NCBI RefSeq assembly: GCF_937616625.2
Contig: NC_065577.1
Span: 43,243,001-43,307,000 of the forward strand
DNA: 64,000 nt
Direction: 5' to 3'
Source: Mercurialis annua
Taxonomy: Eukaryota; Streptophyta; Magnoliopsida; Malpighiales; Euphorbiaceae
Shown here in pieces: positions 25,401 to 36,823 of this stretch; the stretch's first letter is position 1, and every line of letters starts with the position of its first letter. The notes under the pieces were generated by a model, which saw only the letters and a list, made by a program, of their open reading frames with translations, ran no database searches and was not told where the DNA came from. A program made the translations under genes and the position numbers.

Positions 25401-27004
25401 AAACTGTACAAGGGCTCTATTTTTGTTCGAATGTGAAATACTAGCCAATGAGCAGTTATAAATGGAAGAGAACCTGAAAAATTAACCTATAACTGAACAT
25501 ATCAATGATCATGCTAATAATAATGACCAATGCATAGACTAATAGTCTCGATGTATAAAATGCATTGGAAAGTTATCTAACCGGTGCTCCAGGATTCCAG
25601 TGAAGTGTAGCAATTATACCTTTGTGTGCCCTCTAAACCAAGCTCCTTGATCTTTTCAGATAATGGCATAACAGGCTCAGTCACCATATATAGTGTTATC
25701 TTTGAGGTAGAGCCATCAAAAGTTTCAACCTCCGTGCTATGTAGAAATGATAGAATATTTGGATGCCTGACCTGAAAGAAGCAAAAGCAGCTTCATATGC
25801 TGGTGACTAAAGGGAATAGTTCTAAAAATAGAAAGATCGCATATGGCTAAAGCTACTAAACTCATATACACCAATCTTCATCAAGGAGAACTCAGAAGGA
25901 GTCAGTGGTTGAACTCCTACACTCCACGCCTTCCCTTCCTATCTAAGGGGTAATAGACTAACAAGAGAAAAGCGGAAAAAAAGGAATGTATTTTACTAAA
26001 GCCAATCCTAAAGGAGGTTACTCTCCTCCTTATAAATAATGCAAACTGTGGCGGGAACTTTGTACAAATACAAAAATTAAAATATAGTCTAGAAATTGAT
26101 GCAGAATTCCATATCAAGGATTGAAAATGGCATCAATGATGGCACTATATACAAGTAAAAACTAGAGCACAAAATGAAAGAGTTAAATGAAAAAAGAAAA
26201 ACATGTGGAAGAAAGTTGTAGTAATTTCTAGCAGAAGTCATTGGATCTTACAGTGCGGAGCCGCTTGATTCCATTACGACCAGCTGCTAGATGTCCATCC
26301 TGAGCATTACTTCCAGAAAGAGAAAAAATAGAGACTGGAGATCCATCATCCTGAAAGACAGTTTAGACCAATTAGCAGAAGTAGAATGGCAATGGAGAAG
26401 ACAACTGAAAGAGCGAATACAAGAAGATCAACTTAGAAATGGTGCACTAACAGATGTGTCATTGTCCTTTTTTCTTTAGAAAGGGTGTCGAGCAGACATT
26501 TTCAGAAAAACAACAAAAGTTATATATCCTGATTATAATCTTTTCTAGAGCAATCAATGGCCACATTAGATATAAGCTTAGCTATTCATTACTAAAAATC
26601 AAATAATTTCTAACCGAGGAGCATATAGTAGTAGCATACGCATGTTAATAAATGATAAAGATACAGAACAAAGTGATCTCTATCAACTCTTTAATGTGTT
26701 AAAGGGGAAAGATTAGGCAATGGAACAGAAAACAGCATAGAGAAGCACTTGGAACAGAGGAGTTAAAAGCGCTTCATATCAATATGTGAGACAGTAAAGC
26801 AGCAAATGCAAGAACAGTTATATATAGAAAGCAGAGCGAAACCTAAATAAAGAATGAAATCAAAGAAATTGTTACTTTGGAAGTGCCGCGAGAATGAGTC
26901 CAGGAGCCCCAAGCAGAAGGATAGGGATCGGTGATATTGTAAGGGAGATCTTTCAAGCCTCCTGCTCCAGATCCACCCACTACTCCTTTCAAGAATTTGA
27001 ACAT
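16446..27004 (-). CDS. SCYL1: SCY1-like pseudokinase (SCYL1 / cytoplasmic tRNA export factor)
   Basis: Seen: 21 coding exons, 26876..27004, 26252..26350, 25620..25771, 25050..25122, 24823..24945, 24255..24363, 23100..23179, 22775..22856, 21818..21957, 21618..21728, 21400..21516, 21190..21279, 19861..19914, 19593..19667, 19401..19476, 19103..19202, 18911..18980, 18703..18776, 18096..18205, 17166..17426 and 16446..16717. They join in frame to 798 residues. The start MFKFLKGVVGGSG is the only ATG before the kinase-like part. Residues about 30-270 are a protein-kinase fold: IKRLRT, ILSFLHSTEV, LYMVTEPV, WGLNQIAKAVSFLNN. Key catalytic motifs are gone: HGN replaces HRD and HAFDV replaces DFG. Residues 290-620 are HEAT-like helical repeats (LLPLLASSLEFGSAAAPALT and similar). 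The tail is Asp/Trp-rich (DGWDDIQPLEE, DDLWGSIAAPAP, DDPWAAIAAPLP). Known: SCYL1 proteins act in Golgi-ER traffic and nuclear tRNA export in the cytoplasm; the plant homologue is CTEXP (At2g40730 as I recall). Confidence 0.93.
20862..21050 (-). mobile_element. SINE-like element in a SCYL1 intron
   Basis: The plus strand reads CACCCGGTGCACGAAGTGCT, then TGTACGCAATTTTCCCCTTG, TTGCAAGAGGCTGTTTTCAC and GACCTACAAGTCAC. This is the complement of the widespread Au-type plant SINE wording (box-B-like GTTCGA region, AAACAGCCTCTTGCAAA, TGCGTACA, CTTCGTGCACCGGG). The element therefore lies on the minus strand, the same orientation as the host gene, in the 1.3-kb intron 19915..21189. It is clearly diverged: the box B region is mutated, so it is probably dead. 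Confidence 0.72.
23283..23765. repeat. AACCG/CGGTT-rich self-complementary repeat in a SCYL1 intron
   Basis: The segment begins near GTGTGTATCAGTCGGTTCAG and ends near GGTCGGTTCCATAAATTAGT, with repeated TTAACCG, AACCGTAACC and GGTTTGGTCGG wording that pairs with itself across the centre. It lies in the intron between the exons 23100..23179 and 24255..24363. It looks like a non-autonomous insertion; its class is not clear and no clean target duplication was found. Confidence 0.6.
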
Positions 27005-28279
27005 ACTTCGTCTTCTCCTTGTGTCAAATTTGGGATCTGATGCAGACACGCTTTCGGCTTGCTCACACCGATGATTATTCCTTCGATCTACACACAGGGA
27101 GACACGATTTGTTGAATTTCAGGGGCAAATTTTAAATTTACATCAAATGGAACGCATAATTTATTCACCAACTGGTTTCGTTGGTTTGGTTATTCGGACC
27201 TGGTTCCTTGCTTCCCGGTTCACTCTCTCTCCATCTCATTGGGTAGACTTCATCATGGGCCGGGCTTAGGGCCGGCTTTTCGTGTTTCTTATGTAAGTCC
27301 AAGTTTAACCCGAGCCCACTCCCGATTTCATTTCTGGAAAATTTACACGCTATAATATAAAGAGAAATTTAGGCTGATATTTGACGGAATTAAAAGTGTA
27401 AGGACTCAATTTATACAAATTATATTGAAGCGATCCAATTAAGAAAAATATAATAGCGCAAGGACCGAAATGCATTTTGCCCAAACTTTTAGACCTAGTC
27501 ACATTATACATATAGATCATAACCAAAAATTGAATTTTATCTTTTTGGGTACATGCCACATCAAGCATAAGTGTACACTATTCACATTATTATCTACAAA
27601 CTCAGTACTCTCAAAGTGAGTTTTGCTTAACTTTCACCGATAATTCGAAGACTGCTTCACTAGTACAAATTGTATACTGGACATGGTCACTTTAATTTTC
27701 ATGAAACTCAGTCAACTTTGAAGCAAAGTAGCTATAGTTAATGAACTTGGGCCTAATACATTGTGGTTAGTTGGAAGCTTTGCAATGGTTAATTGTCCCC
27801 TTGATTCGGTCCCTTTTTTTTTTCGTTTTGAGAATCTCTGGTATATCTATATTCTCATTTACTACAATCAAATGTCAATGATTGATGACTCTGACTACCA
27901 GTAGACAGTACATAAACATAATACACTTGCTGCCACAATCAGAATATTATTATCCAATTCTGATTAAGTAACAGACCTTCCATACAAATACAATGGCTGC
28001 ATGCCTTGGTTAATTACACATGCATTTTTATAGGTATTGAAGAGAATTAACCCATAAAGAAGGCTCTTGTATTTTTAATTTTTTATTTATATATGATTCT
28101 GTTTTAAATTTTATAATTCATTAGCTTCTTATGCTATTCGTTTTCTTTTGGATGACCCAATATAAGGTCCATAAAATATGTTTATTGATTAATTTGGTCT
28201 CTAAATTAAAATTTATCTCTTTCTGCAAATTTATAAAAATATATTTAAGTCTTTCTGCTATAAGGGCGTGCGATTCACG
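27005..28279. other. Upstream region of SCYL1 and intergenic DNA
   Basis: 27005-27110 is probably the 5' UTR and promoter-proximal DNA of SCYL1 on the minus strand. The rest is AT-rich with no coding signal recognised. Confidence 0.5.
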
Positions 28280-28285
28280 CTCCAA

Positions 28286-28664
28286 AAAGGCTTATCCCCT
28301 TAAAATCCCTCCACCTTTTACCCCCAATTCGTTTGCACCCTCACGTTGTAAAACCACCAAATATACCCAAATTACGACCTTTCACTTTTAATTGCACCCT
28401 CAAACATTAAATTGATCTCTTTTCACTTGAAAAATGTTCAAATCAATACTTTAAATTTTAACATATATTTTAAAATAGGACTTAATATTTTATTTAAAAC
28501 AAAAGTAAACCTATTTTTTCAAGTGAAAAGAGATCAATTTAATGCTTGAGGGTGCAATTGAAAATGAAAGGTCGTAATTTGGGTATATTTGGTGGTTTTG
28601 CAATGTGAGGGTGCAAACGAATTGGGGGTAAAAGGTGAGGGTTTTTTAAGGGGATAAGTCCTCC
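28286..28664. repeat. Long hairpin: MITE-like inverted repeat with 150-bp arms
   Basis: The left arm (about 28288-28436) reads AGGCTTATCCCCTTAA, TTTTACCCCCAATTCGTTTG, CACCCTCA, CAAATATACCCAAATTACGA, GATCTCTTTTCACTTGAAAA. The right arm (about 28513-28662) is its reverse complement with few mismatches. The loop is about 75 bp. Arms this long and this similar fold into a near-perfect stem. No coding capacity. It sits in the intergenic region between SCYL1 and WRKY55. Confidence 0.92.
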
Positions 28665-28679
28665 AAAAATGGCAGATTA

Positions 28680-30266
28680 CTTGTTAAAAAAAATGCCACA
28701 CAACTAGCGGAATTTCTAACAAAAATCCATTAAAGGACTTGAAGATCCGTTTTGCTTGAGAGGGAAAAGACAAAATTTAGTTGATGAGCCTTTTCTATTT
28801 GTTGCATTTTTTGTGGACGGAAATTATGTGAATGTGAATGTAACTCAATCGCGGTTATATCGTTGACAAATTTTACGTCAAAATGATAAAAGACCCTATA
28901 AAATTAATTTTCTATTTATCTAGTCTCTTATTTAAGTTTTTTATTCAACAAACTCGTATACTTACACATTTTTGTTCATGTGTGTTCCTTTTTTCAAATT
29001 GGTTATGTGGCCAGTAATCTATCTAATTAGACGGACATTTAAATTCAATTCACACACGTTTCACTATATAAGTAACGCACGCTTCTTCTATAGTGGCAGA
29101 TCTAGATATATAATTTTAAAGGGGCTAACATATTACTAAATTATTATATATAATTTTTAATATATTTAGTAAAATGAAAATGTTAAATAATTCAAAAGCG
29201 AATAAATAATATTAAATTATATGTTTCAAATTTTTTTATAGTATTAATTTGTATGTTTTTAATTGTGTATACAACATAAATAAAATAACAATAAATTAAA
29301 TGAATTAATATATTTACTTCAATAATTGATATATAATTCATTATGTCTTTTTTCTTGTTAACTTACGAATGGCAGGCATTATTTTTAGATGAATAAAAAA
29401 TCAAACCAAAAGAACCATCCACCAATAGATTATTTTATATTTTACTAATTACGTCTTCTACCTCAAATTTTGACAGCATATTATTTTTACTCTTTAAAAT
29501 TCATTAAGGATTAAATATGAAATAAGATAGTAACTATAGGGACGTTTTTATACCTTTTTCCACACACACATTATATATATATAGTTTTTTGACGGCCCGC
29601 CATTGCTTCTCCATCCAAAAAATGGACCAATAAATTCAATATAAATTAAGTATAGAATAGATAACGGTAATTTTTAAAGAATCAGATATACAATTTTTAA
29701 AAAAAATACAGAGATCGGACATGGATTTGGCCTATTGGAACGGACCCAAGTTGCAGTCTATATGTATGACCCCATGACGTAACATTGAATCGGTTGATGG
29801 ACCATATTTGCATGGAGTATTTTACTAAATCAAAATTATTAAGAGGGTACTATTATTAATTAAAGGACACTTTATGTATTTACGAGACCATATATATTAG
29901 TAGAATATTATATGTAGTGGAGTATTAAAAGTGTTAGTAAATGAGTGTGGGAGTAAATGTATTCAAGGGAACCTAGAAGCAGAGGAATTTGATTGGTAAT
30001 AGTCATAGCTTCAAAGTTGGGAAAAATCTTCGAGGTCTAAAACTGAAGTGTCATTTTTCAAGAGGGCATGGTCTTCCTCTAGACCGGAACAAATTTATGC
30101 CTAGGAGACCCTGACTTGGTCACATTTTCATGCACCGTGTAAAACAAACATAAATACTTTTGAATATTTCCTTAAACTAATTTCTCCATAACCAAGAATT
30201 CCACCGCCACCATATATAGAACAATACCCTCTTTTTACATCTCAAAAACACTAAATTACTTGCACT
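28680..30266. other. Intergenic and WRKY55 promoter, with a possible MITE remnant
   Basis: Around 29093-29610 the DNA opens with TAGTGGCAGATCTAGA and closes with GACGGCCCGCCATTGCTTC, wording seen in decayed hAT-type non-autonomous elements, with very AT-rich sequence between. This is a weak call. From 29610 to 30266 the region is the WRKY55 upstream sequence and includes a TGACGT core in CCATGACGTAACA near 29773-29785. Confidence 0.4.
30213..30218 (+). promoter_or_regulatory. TATA box of WRKY55
   Basis: TATATA in CACCATATATAGAAC lies 49 bp before the ATG at 30267. The leader between them is short and has no other ATG. Confidence 0.55.
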
Positions 30267-32248
30267 ATGGATGATTTCATTTCTTCACTTCTTCGTGGCA
30301 TCAAGTTGGCTAAAGACCTTGAACCAACCCTACAAAACTTAGCCACCCGACCAGACATGCTCTCCAAGTTAGATGAGATCATTAGGGTTTTCATGGCTGC
30401 TAAAGAAACGTTAAATGCTGTAGAACCCAGTCTATACAATCAAGTGTTGCTTCAGCAGCAGGAACCTAATCAAATATATAAGACAATGATGGAGTTGCTT
30501 CTAACGCAAGGGACGTTTCCGGCAGGAAGAACTAGAAGCGAGCATATTGTGTCATCGTCAGGTGGAGGTTTGGCCATGGAATTAGGTGGAAGCACAGATG
30601 TTCAGACAATGGCTCCATCCTCATTACATAGAACGCGAAGAAGGTGAGAAATTTCACCATTGATGGCCCACTTCCTTTTTGATTAAACATAATTACAGCA
30701 CTGTGGACAACTCGTGTTTCACTTCATGGACTAAAATTCGCTTTAACGTGGGAATGCATTTTTTCAAGAAACCCTTGTAATAATATGCATGCGACTTTTT
30801 ATGTTTGAAAGCACTTAACCACCAAAATCAATTTGGACGTACATTATATATCTATACTATATTGTGTCTTATTGTATCCATGCAATGAAGCGTGAATCAT
30901 GCTTCATTGCATGTATACACTAATACAATCGTTAATAACTCCATCATTGATGCTGCGATGGAGCTGATGGGATAATTCGAATAGTGTAATAAATTACTTG
31001 AGGATAGGCTAACAGCTAGTTTTTTTAATGATTTATAGGAAGGATGATGCAGATAGAAGGACTATAAGAGTAGCTGCGCCAAGGATGGGAAATACAGAAA
31101 TTCCACCTGAAGATGGTTACACTTGGAGAAAATATGGCCAGAAAGAAATTTTAGCATCCAAGTACCCTCGGTAATTCATACATATATGCATTCAATTTTT
31201 CTTTTGCTGTCCAAAATTACACTAGTTGATGGAGGTATATCTACAATTTTATTATTGTATTTTAATAACAAATCTAATTTATTTTATCATTATATTCTAA
31301 ATGCAGGGTAAACGTAAATCCATTTAATTTTATATTTAAGTACCATTCCATTTCACTTTACTTTACCTTATGCATATATAAATACTTTAATTAATTAAAT
31401 GGAGTTATTAACGATTGAATTTTAGATATCTTTTGATTAAATCTACCAAAATTATAACAACATGATAAAACAAAGTAAATAAATAGTAGATAGTTTCTCT
31501 TACTTGGTAGAGATTAAGGCATGTGCATTATTTTCATGCCAAGTTTTACCAAATCTCTGAAAATAATTTGTTAAAAGCAGATTTTGACTCAGTTTTGCAG
31601 CCAACCTCAAGTAATAAGATTGAGTCATTGACTGACTCTGATAACATTCAATTATTTAGTAAACGTCTTAATAGGCAGATCATTTAATTTCTATGCCAAA
31701 GAAAACGGACTGCACTTGAAGAATTTACTCTTTGAAAAATCAAAGAACTTAATAAACTAGTTGATTAATTAATAAATACTATAGACATAACATATCTGCG
31801 CTTTTGGTCCACACGAACCATCATTTTCAGGGGCTATTATAGGTGCACCCACCAGAAATTGTATCAATGTCCAGCCAAGAAACAGGTTCAAAGATTAGAT
31901 GATGATCCCTCCACCTTCGAAGTAATGTATCGGGGCGATCACACTTGCCACATGTCAGCGACAGCACCGTCAATTCTGATGCCAGCAATGACACAGGAGA
32001 TGACACAAACAATGGCGGCTGGTCATCATTCACTACCATGGCTGGAATTTAGTTTAGGTGGTGGTGCTAGCAGTGGCAGCGGTGCAGGTCCGTCGACGGT
32101 CCGGTATGGTAAAGAAGCTGAGTACCCTGTTGCAGATATGGCTGACGTAATGTTTAATTCTGGCAGCAGTAGTAGTAACAGCATGGAATTGATCTTCACT
32201 TCCTTGGAAGAACATAACAAATGGGACCAAGGGGACAAGAAAAATTAA
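30267..32248 (+). CDS. WRKY55: Group III WRKY transcription factor (WRKY55-like)
   Basis: Seen: three exons, 30267..30643, 31039..31170 and 31831..32248, coding for 308 residues. The N-terminus is helical ([20 protein letters not shown]). The WRKY domain holds [19 protein letters not shown], split from [13 protein letters not shown] by the intron position typical of WRKY genes (after the PR of KYPR). The zinc ligands are C-x7-C-x23-H-x-C, ending GDHTC, which defines group III. The C-terminus is Met/Ser/Gly-rich with an acidic end. Known: WRKY proteins bind the W-box TTGAC(C/T) in the nucleus; group III members act in defence, salicylate response and senescence. Arabidopsis WRKY55 (At2g40740) lies between the SCYL1 gene and WRKY54, exactly as here. 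Intron 2 (31171..31830) contains two W-boxes. The gene is convergent with the WRKY54-like gene, with 17 kb of retrotransposons between them. Confidence 0.94.
31584..31633 (+). promoter_or_regulatory. Paired W-boxes in WRKY55 intron 2
   Basis: TTGACT occurs at 31584-31589 and again at 31628-31633, 44 bp apart. TTGAC(C/T) is the WRKY binding core, so autoregulation or cross-regulation is possible. The core is short and two hits in an AT-rich intron are only suggestive. Confidence 0.35.
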
Positions 32249-32702
32249 ATCGGTGGATTCATTGCTATGTATAACAGTAGATTTAATTAGATATTTCATA
32301 TTATGTGGATGGCAGCAATTGGCATTAAGTTGTATTGTTTTAATTAATTTGCGGGAAATAGTTTATTTAATTTGTTAGTAAATTTCACTAGATATTTTAT
32401 TTTATAATATATGTTGTTCCTCATTTTTCATCACCAATTGTCCAATACAATACCGTCCACTAGGTTTGTGATCTATACTTGTTTTCTTTTCGAGAAAAAA
32501 TATGTACTTGTTTGTTTATTGGGACATCACTTTTGGAGATATTACTGCCCTTTTCACTTTTGGAGACATCACTTCTGGTTTTAACAAGCAGCCTGAAATC
32601 CGAAACCGTTCTGGCTTTAATAAGCAGCCTGATTCAATAATCTTAGTAATTTAACTATATATGTTATGCAATTTTCAAAAAAAATATATATATATATGTT
32701 AT
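32249..32702. other. WRKY55 3' flank up to the Gypsy insertion
   Basis: 3' UTR and flank. It contains a small internal duplication (CACTTTTGGAGA.AT, twice near 32528-32573, and AAGCAGCCTGA, twice near 32585-32632) and a (TA)n run at 32685-32697 directly before the insertion. The last five bases, GTTAT, are the left copy of the Gypsy target duplication. Confidence 0.7.
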
Positions 32703-33181
32703 TGTTCGCCTGAAAATATTCCGGACTCGAATCTTTGAATTTATAATCGGGATCGGTTTGAGGTTTGATACTTTAACGAACCTATGCAGATATTCACAGG
32801 GCTTGTTTGGTTAAAAACACTTAACCACGTGATCTAAGAAGTAATAATCTGGGAGACACGGACTCAGGCGAGATTAATACCGAAAACTACTCCTAAATTA
32901 AAACAATCCGGAGATTGCGGGATAAAAAGCACTGGGCTTGGTTTTTGATTGATTGATTTGTTGATCCAAAAATAATAAAACTCTGAGCTATTTATAGCTA
33001 CTCATACTTAAGACTCCTAATTTAACTAGGACTAAGACTCTGAAAGAAAATCACTCCTATTGAGCTACAAACTCCTAATAAAATAGAAAAAAGCAATAAT
33101 AAACAAGCTTTCCGTTGGGCCTTAATCCCTGATAAGCCCGTATGAAGTTCTATTCGGTAATTATTTGGGCCGGTGTAAACA
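32703..33181 (-). repeat. Gypsy 3' LTR
   Basis: 479 bp, near-identical to 44016..44494. On the minus strand it starts TGTTTACACCGG and ends GGCGAACA. It carries a TATA-like GCTATAAATAGCTC on the minus strand around 32984-32998. Confidence 0.97.
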
Positions 33182-33193
33182 ATGCCCCCAACA
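33182..33193 (-). other. Polypurine tract of the Gypsy element
   Basis: The minus strand reads TTGTTGGGGGCAT directly before the 3' LTR start TGTTTACACC, the expected place for the plus-strand primer of reverse transcription. It is short and broken by pyrimidines. Confidence 0.55.
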
Positions 33194-33586
33194 AGTCTGA
33201 AACGTTTATCTTTTGGGCTTGTTCTTCCTTCTCAGCACTTCCAAGCCCACTACTGAGGCCCAATTCGTTCGAAAAAATTTAAAGGGGTGAACATCTATAA
33301 ACCTTTCGGTACCCCCTTTAAGCCACGTCATCTCCAGCTGTTCTCCACGATGCCACGTTTTGGCCCCACGACCCTTCGGCTTCCTCTGATTTGGTCTTTT
33401 AACAAAAATACCATTTCATTTCATCACTTACCTACTCTCTCTGCATTTATCAAGCTTTCTCTCTCCTCAGCAACCTCGAGTAATTCACCAAGTCTCTTCT
33501 GGTAAGTTTTCGCCCTAACCTTTCTTGTCTTTGATTCGCCCCTTTTGATCATTCGCCTAACCGAGATATTCTATTCTGCAGTTATA

Positions 33587-36500
33587 ATGGCTGCTCCTAA
33601 TGACGCTATCGCCGCTCAAGTGACCGACAAGATGAACGAAATCCAAGCCGCTGCTCCAAACACCGATCTTCAGGTAATAGTGAAAACCAACGACGACAAA
33701 GAATGTGTCGGACCAATACTCGTTTCGCCCAGTCATCTCTGCGAAATTGCTACCCCTTTTCACGAAGAAGTCCTACCACGATTCTCACTCGCCCACCAGT
33801 CTTCCATTTGGGTGAACACAATGTTTAGAAACTGGCCTACAGAGCACAAGGGTTATCAAGAATGGGTAAACCGATTAAAACCTCACTTCGGCCAATTGTG
33901 GAAAGATGTTGGCATATACGACATGATCGGCCTCTGCAAAGCGAGCAGACCAATAGCGAAGCATTATATCATGGGGGCTTCCCTCTTCTGGTCGTCCGCT
34001 GTCAACTGCTTCTGTTTCAAGTTTGGTATGATGACCATCACTCTCCTGGATCTGGCTGCCATCTTGAACATCCCTGTAATCGGCGAACGTATCTCGCCCA
34101 ACTTGGACGCCGAAATCCCCGCTTTCAAGCTGTCAAAGGCCCAACGGAGTTACGGTCCCTTCGTCAAACTTTTCATGGGCGAAGAACACTACAAACCAGA
34201 CGCCAAAGAGCACATCGCCTTCCTGGCCTTCTTTGTGGCGAAGTTCGTACTCTGCACTTTATCTTTCAGAGTTACAACTGACTGCTTCACACTCGCCGCT
34301 GCTCTGGCCGAAGGGCGAAAATGTAATTTGGGCGAGTTCATGCTGGCTCACTTGTATAGGAGTCTAAATGAGATCGCCCCTCATGCCGAAACACGAACCT
34401 TTCAGTGTCCCAGTGGTCCGCTGTGGGTCCTGCAACTATGGCTCGCCCTTTACTTTCCAGAACTCTTTGAAATCGGCCCTCACATTAAAGCCGATTTGTG
34501 CGGCTACCAACTGATCGCTGCCGGCACCCGTCTCCCACACGTTTTGGACGTTTTAGAAGTGTTCACCAACTCCGTTCGTACCTCAGAGCTCTTTTGCCCC
34601 ATCCTAACTCTGAAGTATCCTCCCTCTTGGTTATACCTCGGCTGGGATAGTGACGACACTGAAGAAGCTCTGGCCGATCCTAAACGGAGACTTGGAGGTC
34701 AATATTGGGGTAGCTCTTTAAAGAGCAGGAACTTAATCGCCGGTCTGGAATATAACCGCAGCAGTATAGAGGCATACTGCCCTAACTATGTGGCTCGGCA
34801 GTTCGGATATAACCAAGGAATTCCCTGTCCTTTATTGATCTCCGTCAATAATCGCGGGACCTACAGGCCTTCTTTAGAAAATTATGCTGACTTGCAATTC
34901 ATAACTCGCCTTAATAGAGCATATCTTCCCCCTATATCTGAAATCTCTCGCCCTTCCACCTCACCCAAGTGTACCCCTGAATTTGATAGCTGGTGGGCTT
35001 CAGTTGTAGAATCGTGCTTCGACCTCTCTCCAAAAGAAATCCTATCTCTTCATGATTTTTCTTTACCTCCTTTATCAAGAAACCCAACTCATGCCGATCT
35101 GTTTCTTTTGCAGGCACCGAAACGTCCCAAATATGAAGGTAACCTATTCCATCTTTTTGAAATTTCTAGGTTCGAACGTTTATACAAATTTAAATACAAC
35201 CCTTTAGATCGGCCAGGTATGAACCTTAGGATGCAACGTCATAGACGAATAGCTAGGACTAAGTTCAACGAAAAGATGAAAAAAGTTTGGAAAGATAAGT
35301 ACGAAAAAACATATTCTTATGAATTCTTCTTAGCCCATATTCGCCCAAAGTTCAAATATAAGAGTCCACCAGTTCCTAAATGTAACATGTCCACCCCTAA
35401 TCCAATTAAACTGCCTAAAAAACGAGTAAAAAAGTCTAAGCCGGTTGTAAATAACGAAGGGGTTACTTATACTGGCATCAGATGTCCCTCTGATGTCGAG
35501 GCGATAAGTGAACTGGTCAAACATGGCTACACTAGAATACCAGGTAACAAAGATATCATTTCGCCTTTGAAGCTCTCCATTATTTCATACTAACTTGTTG
35601 TTTTTTCAGTTGGTGTGCCGAAATGGGCGAAAGGAGACGTTTATGACACTGATGGCGAAGACCCGCCAGAAGCAAAGAAGTCTCGGCGCAAGCGTCCGGC
35701 AAGTAAAAAACCATCTAAGAAGGAGCCCAAGGAACCCAAGGCTAAGAAAATGAGGGCTGAACTCTCCGGATCTCGCCTTTTCGATCCCGCTCCTTCTGAT
35801 CCTGAAATAAATCGCCCTTCCAGGAGCGCTCATTCCTCTTCAAGGGGTGATACCCAAACGGGGGACGATCGTACTGGCGACGAAGGCATTTCCTTAACGG
35901 GGAATCGCTCTTCTCAAAAAACATCGTCAGAAGTTGCCCCGACGGTGTCGCAGATGCTTAACTTTTCTCCGCTTCCTACTCTGCATTCGCCCCTTGGTTC
36001 GGACCTGGTGAACCTCCCGGCTCGTCTTGCTGCCAAGACTAAGGTACCTTATTTTTGTTTATTATTGCCTTAACAATGTCCCTATCAGCTAATTTTTTAT
36101 TGCGGCCAAACATGGCAGATACCAGATGATGTCTCGGCGAAGCCTGATGATCTGGCAGCAAAAGCGGCGGCCTTCCTTAACTCTGACAGTGAGGAAGAGG
36201 AGATGCCCGTACCAGAGGTAGAGCAACAGGCCGAAGTGGCCAGCGGTCCTTCTGAGGTATGGGGCGATCATCTAGACGTCGTCGGCTCTTTGAAGGCCCA
36301 AGGTGTGGCCATCTTCAAATCTGTTGAAGACTTTGGTCGTCTTAAGAGAGCGGCGACTGCCCTGGCCGATGCCCCTCCAGAGATTTTGGACGAGAAAGCT
36401 CGTAGTGCCATGGTCCGACTGTCTGCGTCGCTACCCGCATTTCAAAAGATTTATGATGAGGCGACGCAGATCCAGACGGATCATGACCAACTGACCCTTC

Positions 36501-36823
36501 AGGAGGCCGAAGCAAAGGAGAAGCTGGAAACGCTCAAGGCTTCTGTGAAAGCCTCTGTTTCGACCCTGGCTGCTCGCCGGGACCATGCCAAGGAGTTAAA
36601 TGACAAAATCTCAGCCCTGAAGCTCGAGCTGGAGACTGAAGAGAAAGGCATCGGCGAACTTGAAACTGCCATGGATAAAAGCCTTCTTGAGGGGGTCGGC
36701 GTGAAGAAGAACCGGAATGAGCTGAAACACAGCCTTGCCAAGATGAAGCCGAAGGTGGATGAAGCCCGGAAGTCTTTTAACACTGTTCGTAGTGAGCTTG
36801 GCGATATTTTTAGCCATTTTTAG
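33587..36823 (+). CDS. Plant mobile domain plus coiled-coil protein carried antisense in the Gypsy element
   Basis: Seen: three coding exons, 33587..35543, 35610..36043 and 36119..36823, joined in frame to 1,031 residues, with introns of 66 and 75 bp. A further intron in the 5' UTR is likely (donor at 33502, acceptor TTCTGCAG ending at 33580), which makes the ATG at 33587 the natural start. Residues about 60-500 resemble the plant mobile domain: IYDMIGLCKASRPIAKHYIM, FCFKFGMMTITLLDLAAILN (the hallmark FG-MTITL-D-A motif), IPVIGERI. Residues 590-760 are Lys/Arg-rich (KKSRRKRPASKKPSKKEPKE), likely nuclear targeting. The C-terminal 180 residues are heptad-rich (LTLQEAEAKEKLETLKASVK) and should form a coiled coil. 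Known: the domain occurs in MAIN/MAIL1 proteins needed for silencing and genome stability, and in many transposon-borne copies. Inference: it is a captured host-type gene; its function in the element is unknown. Codon use is far more GC-rich than neighbouring host genes. Confidence 0.85.

Noticed and set aside
36203..36494. A separate start at 36203 for the coiled-coil part
   Set aside because: The splice from 36043 to 36119 joins it in frame with the mobile-domain exons, so it is the last exon of one gene.
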